DNA from: Oscheius dolichura
Taxonomy: Eukaryota; Nematoda; Chromadorea; Rhabditida; Rhabditidae
DNA length: 64,000 nucleotides
Direction of reading: 5' to 3'
NCBI GenBank assembly: GCA_932521035.1
Contig: OW051496.1
Span: 6,696,001 to 6,760,000 of the forward strand
Part shown: positions 10,501 to 22,893 of the stretch, piece after piece
How positions within the stretch are numbered: the stretch's first letter is position 1
Layout: the number at the start of each line of letters is the position of its first letter
Notes under the pieces: model-generated
The model's input: only the letters and a program-made list of their open reading frames with translations
What the model was told of the DNA's origin: nothing
The model's database searches: none
Program-made: the position numbers and the translations under genes

Positions 10501-12114
10501 CATCGGGAGGGGAAGCCTTGTACTCCCTCTCTCATCCTCCTCCTCCTCTATTTCCTCCGTTTTCTGATCTGCCCCTTTCTGGGAATCCTTCTTAAAAAGA
10601 GACGATTGAATTGTACTCGAGGACAACATCTCCTCCCCTGACTCAGCCCTCCCGAATCGGATTATCCCCGGTGAGGTCTTGGCCCCTTGGCTCGTTAGCC
10701 GAATTCATCAAGAGCCGACCCGAAGGTGCCCAAAAACCTAATTTGGAACTCGGTGGCTTGATTAGGGCCATATTTGTTGGCGGCCGGGACGATGTCTGGA
10801 AGAAAGGCCACCCGGCCACTTCACATTTCATTAGCCTGTCTTCTGGGCTAATAACTCTCTTTCAGTTGAATAGGCCACGCCAGCGGACCCCTTCCTCCTA
10901 TTCTTATCGGTGGAACATCTAATGGCTTGATGAGTTATTAGTCGTTAGGGGGACTTTCTGTCCGCCCAAATCCCGCCGTGCCGGTGACAATCATATTCTG
11001 CGAGAGAAGAGCAGAAGCCTCTCGTTTGGATTAAAACCCCGTGTGTCGGTAATTTCCCCTGCATCTTCCGGCGATAAATCTCCTCCCCCCGCGGCTCCGT
11101 ATAATCATAAAAGTAACCCTGTCCCCTCATCTCATTTCTCCCCACTCAAGCCAGCCACCTTCTCCCCGTCCGTCGTCTGCCCTTCCCCAGTCCCCCCAAG
11201 AAATTGAATTTCCCCACAGCCATCAGTTCCAATTTTCGCAGCTGCTGACGACCTTCTTCTCCTCGCCTGGCGGCATGTTACCCAGTGCTCTCGAGTGGGG
11301 TTTATATTGAGTCTCTGCTCCCCCGATGAACAATAGTAAGAACATCGATTCCAATGGAAGAGGGGGAGCATCCTTAGCCCCTGGTTGGGGGTGTAATGGC
11401 CATCCGATTTTCTTCCTCGCCCTAATGCGGGCAATTGTCGCCTGCCTCGTTTATCTTTTCAGGACTACACATATAGTGCCCCCCCCCACTCGAAATGCTC
11501 TGGTTGTGGTCTTTGCCTCTTCATTTTACCGTAAATGAGGTTAACCGAGTTGGTGGTGAACTCAGCGGGACAAAAAGCAGTTTATCGTCCTCTTATAGCT
11601 AATTTCTTGCTCTCTGCCCCCAGCTCAAGAGGGGAATGACCAGGAGGAATGGGAAGAACCGCGTTGTTTTGCTCAGATACAAGTATCCCCGGGAATGCCA
11701 GAAATTGGTACTTGAGGCCAGCTGAAGGCTGCATCTGCTCCCTTGACCATGTCTCCTAACCTCCCTCCTCCCCTTTCCCTACAATCTTCTGACCCGCTGT
11801 TCTCTTCTCCTGCCCGAAGAGGAGGCACCCCTCTTCCGGGATAAAAGTTCGAGAGGAGCATACAAGAAACAACGACGCATCCGCACTTGTTCAATTGCTC
11901 TTCAGCCCGAATTCTAGCACGCAACCCTCCCCTTTCTTGTCTTTTTCGTATTCTCTCCCCGATTTCTCCCTTCCAGAGCAGCTCAGCCTCTTCCTCGTCG
12001 ACCGTCTTCGTCGCGTCGCGTGTGCTGGCGTGGCTGGCTGTAATCTGCGCTATGTGGTATAAGGTACTGTTCCCCGTCTCCCCTCCTCTATCCAAGAATT
12101 CTCCCTTCAGTGAG
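7508..12114. other. Large gene-free stretch upstream of the DYC-1/NOS1AP gene
   Basis: About 4.6 kb with no exon I can support. Open frames are under about 105 codons, overlap on both strands and show no conserved motif. The end contains the presumed 5' UTR exon of the next gene: near 12051 an ATG gives a four-codon upstream reading frame (MWYK then stop) across the splice at 12064-12110. Confidence 0.5.
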
Positions 12115-15100
12115 ATGCCAGTGCGCAAGAAACACGGCCCCTATGACGTCATCACCGACGATCTCTATGACTGTCGCATCCCGTTGCACAATGAGCTTGC
12201 CTACCAGCATGGCATCCACTTCGAGGCCAAGGTTCGTCTTCCATTTTTGGCAGAGAGGGCGTTGAAGGGTTGTGTATCATCCGAGAAGGCCCGGGGGAGT
12301 GGGGCCCTTGACAAAAAGTCACAACATCACGAGAGGACAGTTCCCGGGGGAGAGGACGAGTGATCAGATAGGGACGGCCGCTGAACACACGCCGGGGGAG
12401 AGGATGGCAGGGTGGTCGAACTGTGGTCAAATTTACTCAGCCTCCCTACTACAGAGATGACACCGAAACAAACCATGTGCAGGACTTCCAGGGGATGTTC
12501 TTTAAAAAATAAAAATATTGAAATTACAGTATGTTGGAAGTATGGAGATACCTCGTCCAGGAACTCGTATCGAGATCGTTGCCGCCATGCGCCGTGTCCG
12601 GGTTGGTTTCTTCCCTCCTCATCTATACCAGTCCCTTCCAGTACGAGTTCAAGGCCCGCGGTATCAAAAAACGTCCAGTGGATATTACGGTCTCTGTGGA
12701 TGGGGTCAAAGTTGTTCTCCAGCGGAAGAAACAGAAGCAGAAGGGCCAGGTGTGGGACGAGTCGAAGCTGCTCGTCATGTTCCACCCCATCTACCGCGTC
12801 TTTTACGTGTCCCACGACTCCCAGGACCTTCAGATCTTCTCCTACATTGCCCGAGACGGCGCCTCCAATACCTTCAAGTGCAACGTCTTCAAATGTTCGA
12901 AAAAGGTAGGTCGGGGGGATATCAAGGGAGACCACTCCCAATAACAATAGCAGCCAGTCTAATTCCTGTCCCGTCAAAATATTCCTCAGAACTGCTCAAT
13001 CATTGTAACATTCGAGTGTAAGGCCTTTTTATTCTGACATTTTGGCCTTCAGTCTTCCCTGTCTTCTTCCAGACCTGCTAGCGTTCCGCCCTTGTCTAAC
13101 CTTTCCCCAGCCAATAAAATAGCCACAAACCGGCCGTTCCCTCATAATAACGTGGCCCCCGACTGCTCCACTCCCTCCGCCTCAACGTCTCCCCAGAAAA
13201 AAGATGAGCCGGCCTAGCCATCTGCTGCGAAAATTCCCCCACCGACGCCTCTACTGCTCTCCGTTCCCCTATTTTTAGCCCTCTTCCCTCTGTAAATTTT
13301 CAAATTTACGTGATAATAAATTGGGTTGGGCGACGCGGCTGAGCGCTCATCTTTCTTTTTTGCGACTCCTCCAAAACAGCCGTCAATAATAATTAGAAAC
13401 AGTTGTCGCCCTCGCCCCCCGGGGGATCCCACGCCCCGACTACTGTAGACAGAGACATCTTCATCTCTCGCTATTTATTGGGGCGCCATTACCTTTTGCT
13501 TCTTTACTTCGGCTTATTTTAGGCCCTTTAATGGTAGTACTGTAAGTGCTGGAGGAAGGGTAGGAAGGAGAGATGGTATCTAGAATGGACGGAAATTTGA
13601 GGACTCCTCCAAGCCCCGGCCGCGTGTTCTCCGCTCTTCACGCCGCATGGGACGACGCGAACTGCGTCAGCGATATTTATAGCAAAACTAACAAAGCTAA
13701 AAAAACGGAGAAGAACTCTGGAGTTGTTATAATGAAACCTGGAGAAGAGGCGACCGAATGGCGGGACTGGGGTACTCTCACAACAGTGGTGGCTCTCTTT
13801 CTGGTTTAGCCATACAGTTTGAGACAGAGAGAGATGGCTCGTGAAATCCGCCTTTAGGACGTACAAAGGGGATCGTTGTAGGTACCCGGAGTTGCGGTCA
13901 ACTCGGGCCATACATGACCCGGAACCCGAATTGGAGCCATCCGTCAGTGGTGGCGGCGGGAGAGCAATCGGCTTGAGTCTCTTCTCTGTTTCTCTGTCTT
14001 ATTGCCGTCAGCTGTCTCTGCGAAAAGACAGCCACGACATCCCCCTATACTACGCAGAGCTTGAGGCTCCTCCCGTCGCCGTTTCCCTCATTTTCCAACT
14101 TCTGATTTATTGATCTTTCCCTAGTTCTTGTGTCTCCTTTCCCATTTTGGGTCTCCTCCTTCCAGTAGAATAGAAGACGAGAAGTTTCAAAGTAGAGACA
14201 GAGCGGGGGATGGCTTTCCCCCTTTCGAACAAGAACGAGAGGCGTCGAGTAACATGGAGACTAACGGATCACATTTCGAAGCGGACAAGTAGGAAATACT
14301 CTCTGGATCCTCCCGGCCGGGGCCTTGTGGCCCAGCCACCGGCACTCTCATTATTCAACCTCTCGCCGCACTTGAGCGTGTGCCATCGCTTTTTGTTTCT
14401 TCCATCGATCGAACCCGGATACTTCTTCCTTTTCATAGGCCCACACTTCGTTCTATCGATCTCCTGCTTCGTTTGAAATGTAGAAATCGCCCCACTGGGC
14501 TGTCACCCCCTTGAGGACGAGGGTCCAATTCAAAAGCTGTGTTTATAACACTATTGCCCAAGGGTGATACCCAAATATCCTGTACTTAGATGCTTTCCCA
14601 GTGTCATCCTCCCATTTTCTGTCTGTTTTCATAGGAAGCAGACATGTGCTTTGGCTCGCAGAGACTCCTAACGGGGACACAGGAACCTTTTTACTTTTTG
14701 AAGACTGCCCATCCCAACCTGGCCCATGTTCCATTTTGCTCTTTTGGAAAGAGAAATCTATGATCTGCCTTCGCCTGGTGGCCGATCCTTGTCCTCCCCT
14801 GCAGGAACAGTCGGCCAATGATCATCCCGGTGACGCAGATATCCCTACTCCAAAATATATCTAGCCTTTGCTGTTTTGTTCTCCTCTACTTCCGCTTGTC
14901 CCCGGTTATTTTTGTCAGTTACTATGTCAACGTGTGTCATCCTCCTCTCTCTCGTCTCTTCTCCCTCCTCCTTTCTCTAAAAAGTGTCATTTGCCAGTTG
15001 GATGTTGGGTTCTTCATGAGGAGCGGCCACCATGATTCGACTGGACCCATCGGAGGAGGCCTCCGACATGGGCGAAGAGAAGCGCTTCTATTACCTTCGC

Positions 15101-18100
15101 CTCATGGCCAAACCCGGCGGAAAACCGATCAAAACGAAATTTGTCACTTGGTCGGCAGACGACCAGCCGACGTCGTCGTCCCCGGCCGCCGTCAGCCCGT
15201 CTATATCCACGGCCCACGACGATCCCGTCCTCGAGGTTGTTGCCGACCATTTAATTGAGGGCTTTTATTGTCGTTGTCAGCTGTCTCAATCACATTATGA
15301 GGCTAGGGAGGGGATAAAACCCTCCGAGGGCCCGGGGGGAGATACGAAAATTACAAAGGGATCCCGGTCACTTTTTGCAGGTGTTTGTGTTATTCTTTCT
15401 CCCCCATCCGACGGCCATTGATTTCTGGGGGCTCCCCGCAGCCACAGAACTGTGTAAAATCACTATCGGCAGCCATTTATCCGGCCGTTTTCGCGCCTTG
15501 AAACATTTTTTTGAAAAAGGGCGGCGGGAATGTGAAATGGGAGACAGAGAAGAGGAAATGGGAGATGTACGAAAGTTTTCAGTCACAAGCCATGCGAGTT
15601 GTTCGGACGATTGGACAAGCCTTCGAGGTCTGTCACAAAGTGGCACAGGAGCAGATGCAGGTGGGCCTTTTTACTACTTCTACCCTTCTCTTCCCTTTCA
15701 CTTGGGAGATGTTGCTTGATCGAATTACACCCGTAATTAAAAGCTACCCCCTGCCACAAGTTTTATGACAGCGTTGCAATACAAATGCCATATAAACATC
15801 GAAAGAGAAAATGTTCAGGAGAAGCACGAGGACGAGGCAGCCAAGAAGCAGCGCTCCGTGTCCGTCATCAGCGAGGAGGACAACCCTCTGCCGGCGCCCA
15901 TTTCCCTGGATGTCATCGAGGAGACCGTCAGTTAGCCGTCTTTTTACCCACTTTCCCTCTTTTTGAAACATGCAGCTGCTGTCAGCGACCAATCAAAAAG
16001 TTTAAAGAGCCCAGCCCTCCGGAGGAGCGAGAGAGAGCCGGCCCTTGTTCACACTCCCAGTTTTCAGAAGGGCGGCGAGGATTCCAGTCGATCTGTCAGT
16101 CCCATGGAGCCGCCTGCTGGTCCCCTCTACTCCAAACGGATGTCTCTGGTACTGTTTGCTCTTTACTCTATTGAAAATGAAATTCAGTTCCAACCGAGGA
16201 AGGCGTCAACGGCGAGCTCTTCTGCAAATACTCAGGCAGAGACTACGGTAGCCGGAGCTGGAGGCGACTTCCGGCCAGAAGCTACCAACCCCAATAATCC
16301 CCTCTTACAGTAAGCTTTAGCCTTTTACTAATCAAAGGATCCTTTCTAGACCGACGACCTCCTCGCTCCCTCCCTCGGCCTCTGCCATGCCCCCACTGCC
16401 TCATTCCACTACATTCCCCGGCTCTTCACTTCCTACCGTAGCTGAAAACGTCCCCCAACAGTATCAAGTCGGCCTGCTCCTGTCAATCGTAGAATTAATT
16501 GTTTAGGCATCAACATTGCCTCACCCCTCGGTTCAAAACCCAATGATGATGCCCTACCAGTCGGCCACCCTGCCCCACAGCAGGACGTGGGCTACCTCGC
16601 AGCCTCTCATGAATCCCCAGCTGTCGAACTTCCCCTCAATACAGTCGGTACAATCCCTGGATCAGGGGCAGCACCCTCAACAACAAATGTTCTACCCGGT
16701 TTGTGTCAGCAGTAAATAAGTGTATAGTCCCCTCTAGCTGATGCAGCCTACGTCCTCCCTTCCCTTTGGTCTCCAATCGCCTGTGATGGTCTCCCCCTAC
16801 GCCACCCTTCAACTGAACATTCCTCCACTAGACCCCAATAATCCACACTCAATTGAACATTACAATCAGCAGCTGATAAGGTCCCAACTGGATCAAGCAC
16901 AGCAGTCTGCCCAGGTGGCCGGTTGCCAAGTTCAACTCCTACGGGAACAGCTGACGAGCGAGACGACCGCCAGACTGGAAGCTCAGGTTGGCAGCTTTCT
17001 CTCTTTTTTTGAGCAGGGGGATAATTTCAGTCGAGGACACATCAGTTGCTAAATGCTAATCGGGAACTCCTGGAGCAGGTGCAGAATCTGGTACAGAGGT
17101 TACAACTGCTGGAGAATAAGATCACCGGAGAGATCCAGGTAGGAGCCCTTGAGGTTGAATACTCAGGAATCTTTAGCAACCAGTGGCTGCTTCGAATCCT
17201 CCGACATCTCCCACCAGGACGATGTCCGGCCCCGTCGTGCCTCCTCCAAGTTCCTTCCTCTCCTACCACGAGCAGCTAGACGCCCGTCTAGTCTTCGGAA
17301 GCCAACCGAAACCGAACCTTCCATACCAGGTCCAACCTTTGGCTGATCTCCGAGCCGGCTCCCTTCCACCGACAAAGGAACAAGAGAAGAAGTCGAAACA
17401 CGACGACGGCAACCGGACGGAGCCGGAGAGTGCGGCAGAGGACACGACGGATTACTCGAGCAGCGACCAGTACGAGAAGACCGCGGGGATGGCCCGGAAT
17501 GCTATGCCTCATTACAATGTGCTAATGAGCAATCCGCTGGCGGATTTGAGTATTCCCTCTTACGCGGGCACGTCGGTCCCGACGATCCCGTCTATTTCAC
17601 AAATAAGGCGACCCGTCGAATCACAACTGGTGAGGGAAAAGGCGCAGCCGGCAGCTCTGGTGGAAGACGACGACCAGCAGCCGGGGCCGTCGAACAGTCC
17701 GAGCAGAAAAGGCTCCCTCAAACAGAAGACATCTAGCATTCTGAGGGGCGACAGGGAATTCAGTCGGATGTCCTTCAACCCGAGGTGGGTGGCCTCCTAT
17801 TGAATGAGGGGAAAGACACCATTGCAGGATGGGTAGAGGTGAGCCAGAGCTGGAAGAAGTCACCGAAGAGCCAGGAGCAGAGACTCGACGAGACCCACGC
17901 AGTCGAAAAGATAAGGTCACAGTGGACTCTCTCTTCAAGAGACCGTCTCCGGATAGAAGTCCCGAGAGGGCGCCTCCTCCCATGTTGGCCACTTCTTCCG
18001 TCGCCCTTCCTCGTCCCCAACATCCTCCACAGCCCCTGCCAGCCAGCGCCACCCTGGTCTCTGCCATGTACCCTCCCGTCAGGAAGCCCGTGGTTACGGT

Positions 18101-18752
18101 AGTCAACAAGGTGAGTAGCCATTTCCGTGCCATGCCGGGCAGTTGTCTCCCCCCAGTAAACTGTCTGTCCCTTCAGGATTTGGACAGTTCCTCGGTGGCC
18201 ACGGCAATGTTCCCCAATTCCCTCCAGCTGCCGCGAAACGTTAGTCTTGTGGCGCGTGTCTTTTGAGTTCTCCCCCGTCTACCGTAACCCCCTGCTCTCT
18301 CTAATCTCGACCTAATTTTCTTCTAGCAATGCGAGTGTAGACTTCATATTTGTTTGAGCTGTCTTCAAAATTTCGGTTTTACGGTAATTTCTCAACGTCG
18401 TAAAAATATTTCAACAGGCTGGCTACTCTCGCTTTTCTGTGTGCATTTTATAACATTTTTGGGAAAGTGAAGGGCCTTTTCAGCCGAAGCTGGATGTCGT
18501 CAAGACGAGAACCTTGCGAACCCTGTCAGTGGATATGCCCGAGGACGACATCAACATGAATCCGAGGGAGTCCTACCCCAAGAGAAGGAACGACGTCGAG
18601 GACCTGCTCAAGTAGGCCGTCTATCCTCCCGACTAATCCGTCCTTTCAGTCGCAACGTCGGCCTCGGCTCCAAGGCCAGCGACCCGAACCTCTCCTCCCG
18701 CCACCGAGCCGCCTACGACGACGGCAAGCTGCTGCCGAACGGCTTCCCTTGA
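12115..18752 (+). CDS. dyc-1: NOS1AP/CAPON orthologue (C. elegans DYC-1), PTB-containing form
   Basis: Adaptor protein with an N-terminal phosphotyrosine-binding (PID/PTB) domain. C. elegans DYC-1 links the dystrophin complex to the cytoskeleton in muscle. Sixteen exons keep frame: 12115-12231, 12530-12601, 12642-12905, 15583-15660, 15819-15926, 16008-16148, 16188-16309, 16350-16467, 16507-16698, 16738-16986, 17031-17138, 17177-17784, 17828-18110, 18177-18239, 18484-18611 and 18650-18752, total 917 residues. The PTB (about 30-178) has the family's own blocks: [64 protein letters not shown] and [13 protein letters not shown]. Residues about 455-523 form a Gln/Leu-rich coiled coil. The rest is Pro/Ser/Gln-rich and disordered. 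The 2.7 kb third intron holds an alternative first exon. The acceptor of the sixth exon (TTTAAAG) is non-typical but is the only one that avoids a stop. Confidence 0.9.
15032..18752 (+). CDS. dyc-1: Probable short form of the DYC-1/NOS1AP gene from an internal first exon
   Basis: An open exon at 15032-15235 starts with ATG in a strong context (GCCACCATGA), encodes 68 residues ([17 protein letters not shown] at the start) and ends in phase 0 at a GT donor. It can therefore join the shared exon at 15583 in frame, giving about 834 residues without an intact PTB domain. C. elegans dyc-1 is known to make PTB-containing and PTB-lacking isoforms. That this exon belongs to such a form is inference from frame and position. 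Confidence 0.55.
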
Positions 18753-19056
18753 CTGTCATCCCGTCTCTGTGCCCCCGTTAGTCTCTCCCGTCTAGATTTT
18801 TCTCTTCTCATCATTTCTACCCTGCCAAAACTGATCTCTACCACCGGTTTTTCCTTTTTTCTCCTTCTCTTCTTCCCTTTCTGTCTCTCCAGATTCCTGT
18901 GCTTTCAAACAAGAGCTATTTTTCTCCCGTTTTTTTCTTAAATTATAAATTATACGAATCTCTCAGGAAGAACAAAAAATACATAAAAAATAAAGAATTC
19001 ACCTTTTTTATAAAAACAAGTATGCCTCCGGCCGCTATCGGTCGCGTTGGTATTAG

Positions 19057-19110
19057 AAATTTGACGGTCGAATAAGGTTTGACAGTGGGATAAAACTTGA
19101 CGGTCAGATT
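19057..19110 (+). repeat. Short tandem repeat, TTGACGGTC units; copy also at 29609
   Basis: Three diverged 18-19 bp units start with TTTGACGGTC, TTTGACAGTG and CTTGACGGTC. A related block with two units is at 29609-29650 in the same orientation, including a shared TTAGAA lead-in and GGATAA between units. Confidence 0.55.
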
Positions 19111-19750
19111 TTTCACTTGGAAAGGAGGAGACCTTTACGGAAAACGACAAGAAACAATATTGGTATATTGGAGACGACCCGGAAAAGTGCTGGAAGATGG
19201 AGACGGCAGTGGAGCCGGAAGAAGACGAGGCCGAGACGGAGGAGGACGAGGAGGTGGTAGGGTTGTCAACGGGCTGGGCCGGGGCCGGGGCCTGGCTTTT
19301 TCGGGCCGGCCCGAGGGCCCGGGGCTTTTTCAGGCTTTTCGGGTCCAATAAAGGCTCTCCCACAATTACGGCATGTTTTTTTTTGGTTTTACTCTAGCAC
19401 TCTAGCAGAAGCCGCTACAATTAGCTTTGTCGTACTGCAAAAAAACACATTTCAAAGAAAACAAAATTTAATCTTTTAAAGATCATAACAACCGAGTTAG
19501 TAAAAGTTTCTCCACTTTATCGTCATCAAGACGGTTCCTCGTCTTCGTGGCGGCGAGGACCTGTTTGCTGACTAAGAAGAGGGACAGCAAGAAGCTACGG
19601 CCAATTTTGTAGATAGATTTTATTCGGTAATAAAACGGTCGTTGCCTTTCCTTTTTCTATATTTTTTCCTTGTGGGCCACACAGCTCGCCGCCCGGAACA
19701 AATTTTGGACATTGCGTATTTTACGTAATTTTTTTTCAATACTAAAATTA

Positions 19751-20040
19751 TCGACCTGGCGACCATACTTTGAGAGGATTGGCTGAACCTTATTTGCTAA
19801 AAATTTGCTAGATAAAAAAGCACGTCAGATTCTACCTAAATGAGTTTTTACAGCAAGATCTGACATGGATTTCCACCAATATCATAAAAAACAAACTTAA
19901 AATAGCTGCCATTTTGTAATATGACCACTAGGGGTACACAAAAAACTCATTTAGGTAGATTTTGATGTGCTTTATCATCTTGTAAAAGTTTGGAAAGAAC
20001 GGTTTGACCAATCTTCTCAAAGTGTGGTCGCCAGGTCAAT
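19751..20040. repeat. Foldback (long inverted repeat) element
   Basis: The left arm 19751-19849 and right arm 19941-20040 are imperfect reverse complements. The outer ends match over GACCTGGCGACCA then ACTTTGAGA. The inner ends match over CTACCTAAATGAGTTTTT. Arms are about 100 bp around a loop of about 90 bp. There is no coding capacity. It is most likely a non-autonomous foldback or MITE-type element. Target-site duplications are not clear. Confidence 0.7.
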
Positions 20041-22893
20041 ATTGAAAATTATAGAACAAAATTTGAAGTTTTCGTTTCGCGGGTGGTTTCCTTTCATATA
20101 TACAGATATTTTTCTCAAAATCCTGACATAGGATCGGTCTAATTTTTACTGCAAACGACTGAGCTCAGCGAGAGGAACATTTTGATACGAAGAATTGCGA
20201 GAAACTCCCCAGAAAGCCTTTTATGAAGTCTAAAAGTGGATTTTTTGAACAAAATCAACTTGTTATTCATTTCCCCTCTATTTTAGGGCATTTGATTTTT
20301 TTCTCCTTTGGTCTATAGTAATTCGGGGTCGGCAAAGCTAAATAAGGCATCACAAATACATAAAAATGTATAATAACAAAGTTAGTATTGGGGCGCGCAG
20401 ACATGCAGCCCTTTGAACTGTCCAAGGCGGAGAGCTGTGGGGAAGAATCTCTGCTTTCTCCCGACGGTCATCCTCATCATGATCTGCGCCATGGTTCCTC
20501 ATTTTCGAGCCTACTCTATGAATTCTGTCGTTTCAGTTGCCCGTCTTGGATTTTGTGAACCTGTCCCTGGCCTTCCGCTATCTCCACTGGCGTCTGTTCA
20601 CCTTCTGCACGTGCTATACCCCCTACACGGTGGAGATGGAAATTGACGACAACAACAATCACAACAGCCTCTGGAAGAGAGATACCCAGACGAGGATTCC
20701 AATTAGATGCTTCTCGTCTTGACGCTCTTCCAACCTTAGCCACCAAGTAATACTACCTGAAACAGCTTGGCCTTCGCCGTTTCTTTGTCTACCAGGCTTC
20801 TGGGTGGGTAACTATTAGACCAAATCTCATTTAGCCTCGCTTTTTGGCCCCCCTTTTCACATTCACGCTATTTGTGTTCCTGAGGGACGGGTCGAGGACG
20901 AGGAGAGCGGCAAGGTTGCCTAGAAAGTGGAAGACGACGTCAATTTTTGTATAATTTTTTGTGTAGATGTCCGAATAAATTGTATTGTTTGAGTTGTTTT
21001 AGTTTTTCAGGTTTCTGGGAAGATACCAGTTTTCCTTTGCACTCGTCTCTACCTAGTCTACCAAAAATAAACAGAGAAAGAGAGATCAAACCATGGGGAG
21101 CAGAGAGAGATGAAGCGAGTTTTCGCCATCTGTCATAAAGCCTCGAAGACTCACTACCACTGCTGGCAAATGCGGATTAGGCTGGACAGCAAAACAGACC
21201 GGACAACCCCTTGAGGAGGGTGGAGGACATATCCGCTGATTTCTGCTTCTTTTCTGGGACCTTCCATTTTTCCAGCCGGGGTGTCGAGTTTCTTCTGCCA
21301 TTTCCTGGAGGCTGTTCCCCTTTAGCCCTGTCCCCCTGGCTCGTCTCCCCTCCTCGTCCGCCTCGCCTTCTTATCAAAGAAGAGGCCGTCTCCCTGGAGA
21401 TTGATGGCAACGGGCTAGTTTTGTGTTTTTTCGGCTGCTGATCTCGTCGCCAGGGGAAAGTGTGGCGGATCAAGGTAAAGGCCTTTGGGACTCCTGTTTC
21501 CCACCCGAACTGGAGACGAGCAAAGCCAATCAGTTTTACACACCTTGGCCAGCTAAGTGAAAGCTATAAGAGAGAGGGAGAGGCCGACAATTTTGAACTC
21601 TATGGCCCGGTAACTGGGTTATTAGTCGGGGGGCTGGTGGCCTCGTCATAGACACATCCTCAGGCTCGGAATGGGGGTTTCTCCCTCAAAAAGATATCCC
21701 CCATTTATCTTTTCTTCCTCTCCGACCGGTGAAGAACAGACCGTTATGTTATTGCCCCCGTCCGCCGAGGTTCTCAAACGGAACACCTTCACGTGCCTTC
21801 TGTCCTCTGTTGGGCTTGGCATAGCCGGCCCTGTCCTCCAAACATGTTCCACCGCCGCCCTAAGGGGGCTAATATCTGTGGCGCCATCCTCTCTTACGTA
21901 ACCGCAGCCAGCCACTCTCACTGCTTCTTTTCTCTCCGCTGCAGGACCCCTCGAACGTCTTCTTTACCAATTCCCCGAGGGGGAAAGTGTCCCCCAAAAA
22001 ACGATTAATTAGATTCGGCTGGGTGAAGGGAGGAGGGCCTGTTTGTCTGTGCCAGCCGACCAATTTACAATGCTTTTCTTCGTCTTCATCTCTCCTTTGC
22101 GTTCGCAAATATCTTGTTTATCCGGTCCTCCCCAGAGCGTGGTCAGTACACATGCTAAAGCCACATCGGATCTGGTCTCCTCTTACTTTCACCCACCTCG
22201 CCCCTTTTTTGCCACTCTCCATCAACTGTCGGTCGTCTCCTCATTATGCCATCTTCGAAACACACTACACACTTTTGTCTAATTTCACCGAAGGAGGGTC
22301 GTCGGAATCCTTCTAATCCTGAATTCACCGAGAATCAAACCACTTCAGTCGGGCCGAGAACTTCGTCGTCTTCGCCGTCGCCGTCGGGTCCTCAAATATG
22401 AATGCCCCCGCTGGATCTTTGGTTCGCCGTCACTTTCACTCCTTCCTGAGGCTATCCCCCTTTTCTTGACCCTCTGCCCGTAGTCTCTCTGCTTACATTT
22501 TACCCCCATGAATATTCATCTTCCTCCCAGTTTTGCAGAGGTCGTCCGTCGTCCAATTAGATTGCAACGTCACTTTTATGTGGGAGAGAACCTAGTTTAT
22601 CTAAGCAGAGGTTTGTCTTCCCTCCGAACTCCGGTCGACCTTGTCCGAACACTGTAACACGGCTCAAAACAATCAAGGGATTCTCCTACAGTATGCCTTC
22701 TTCTTCTTTCCAGAAATCTATTAGGGATCCACCCACTGATCCCCTTTGTGGTCTCGCCCCCTTTGCCTCTCTCTCTCTCCCGTTTTTAGAGGTCAACCGC
22801 CTCATATTATAATCATAAGTGTTCCAAATCGCCCTTTTACTTCCTATTTTCCTTTGAACATTTCGCTCTACATTCGCCAAAAACGTGGTTCAG

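Larger units (their letters stand above)
18753..22893. other. Intergenic stretch with repeats, no gene seen
   Basis: Follows the DYC-1/NOS1AP stop. From about 18900 to 20400 it is AT-rich and repeat-bearing (see the entries at 19057 and 19751). From about 20400 to 22890 there are only short unsupported open frames on both strands, and no conserved protein motif or RNA gene was recognised. Confidence 0.5.
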
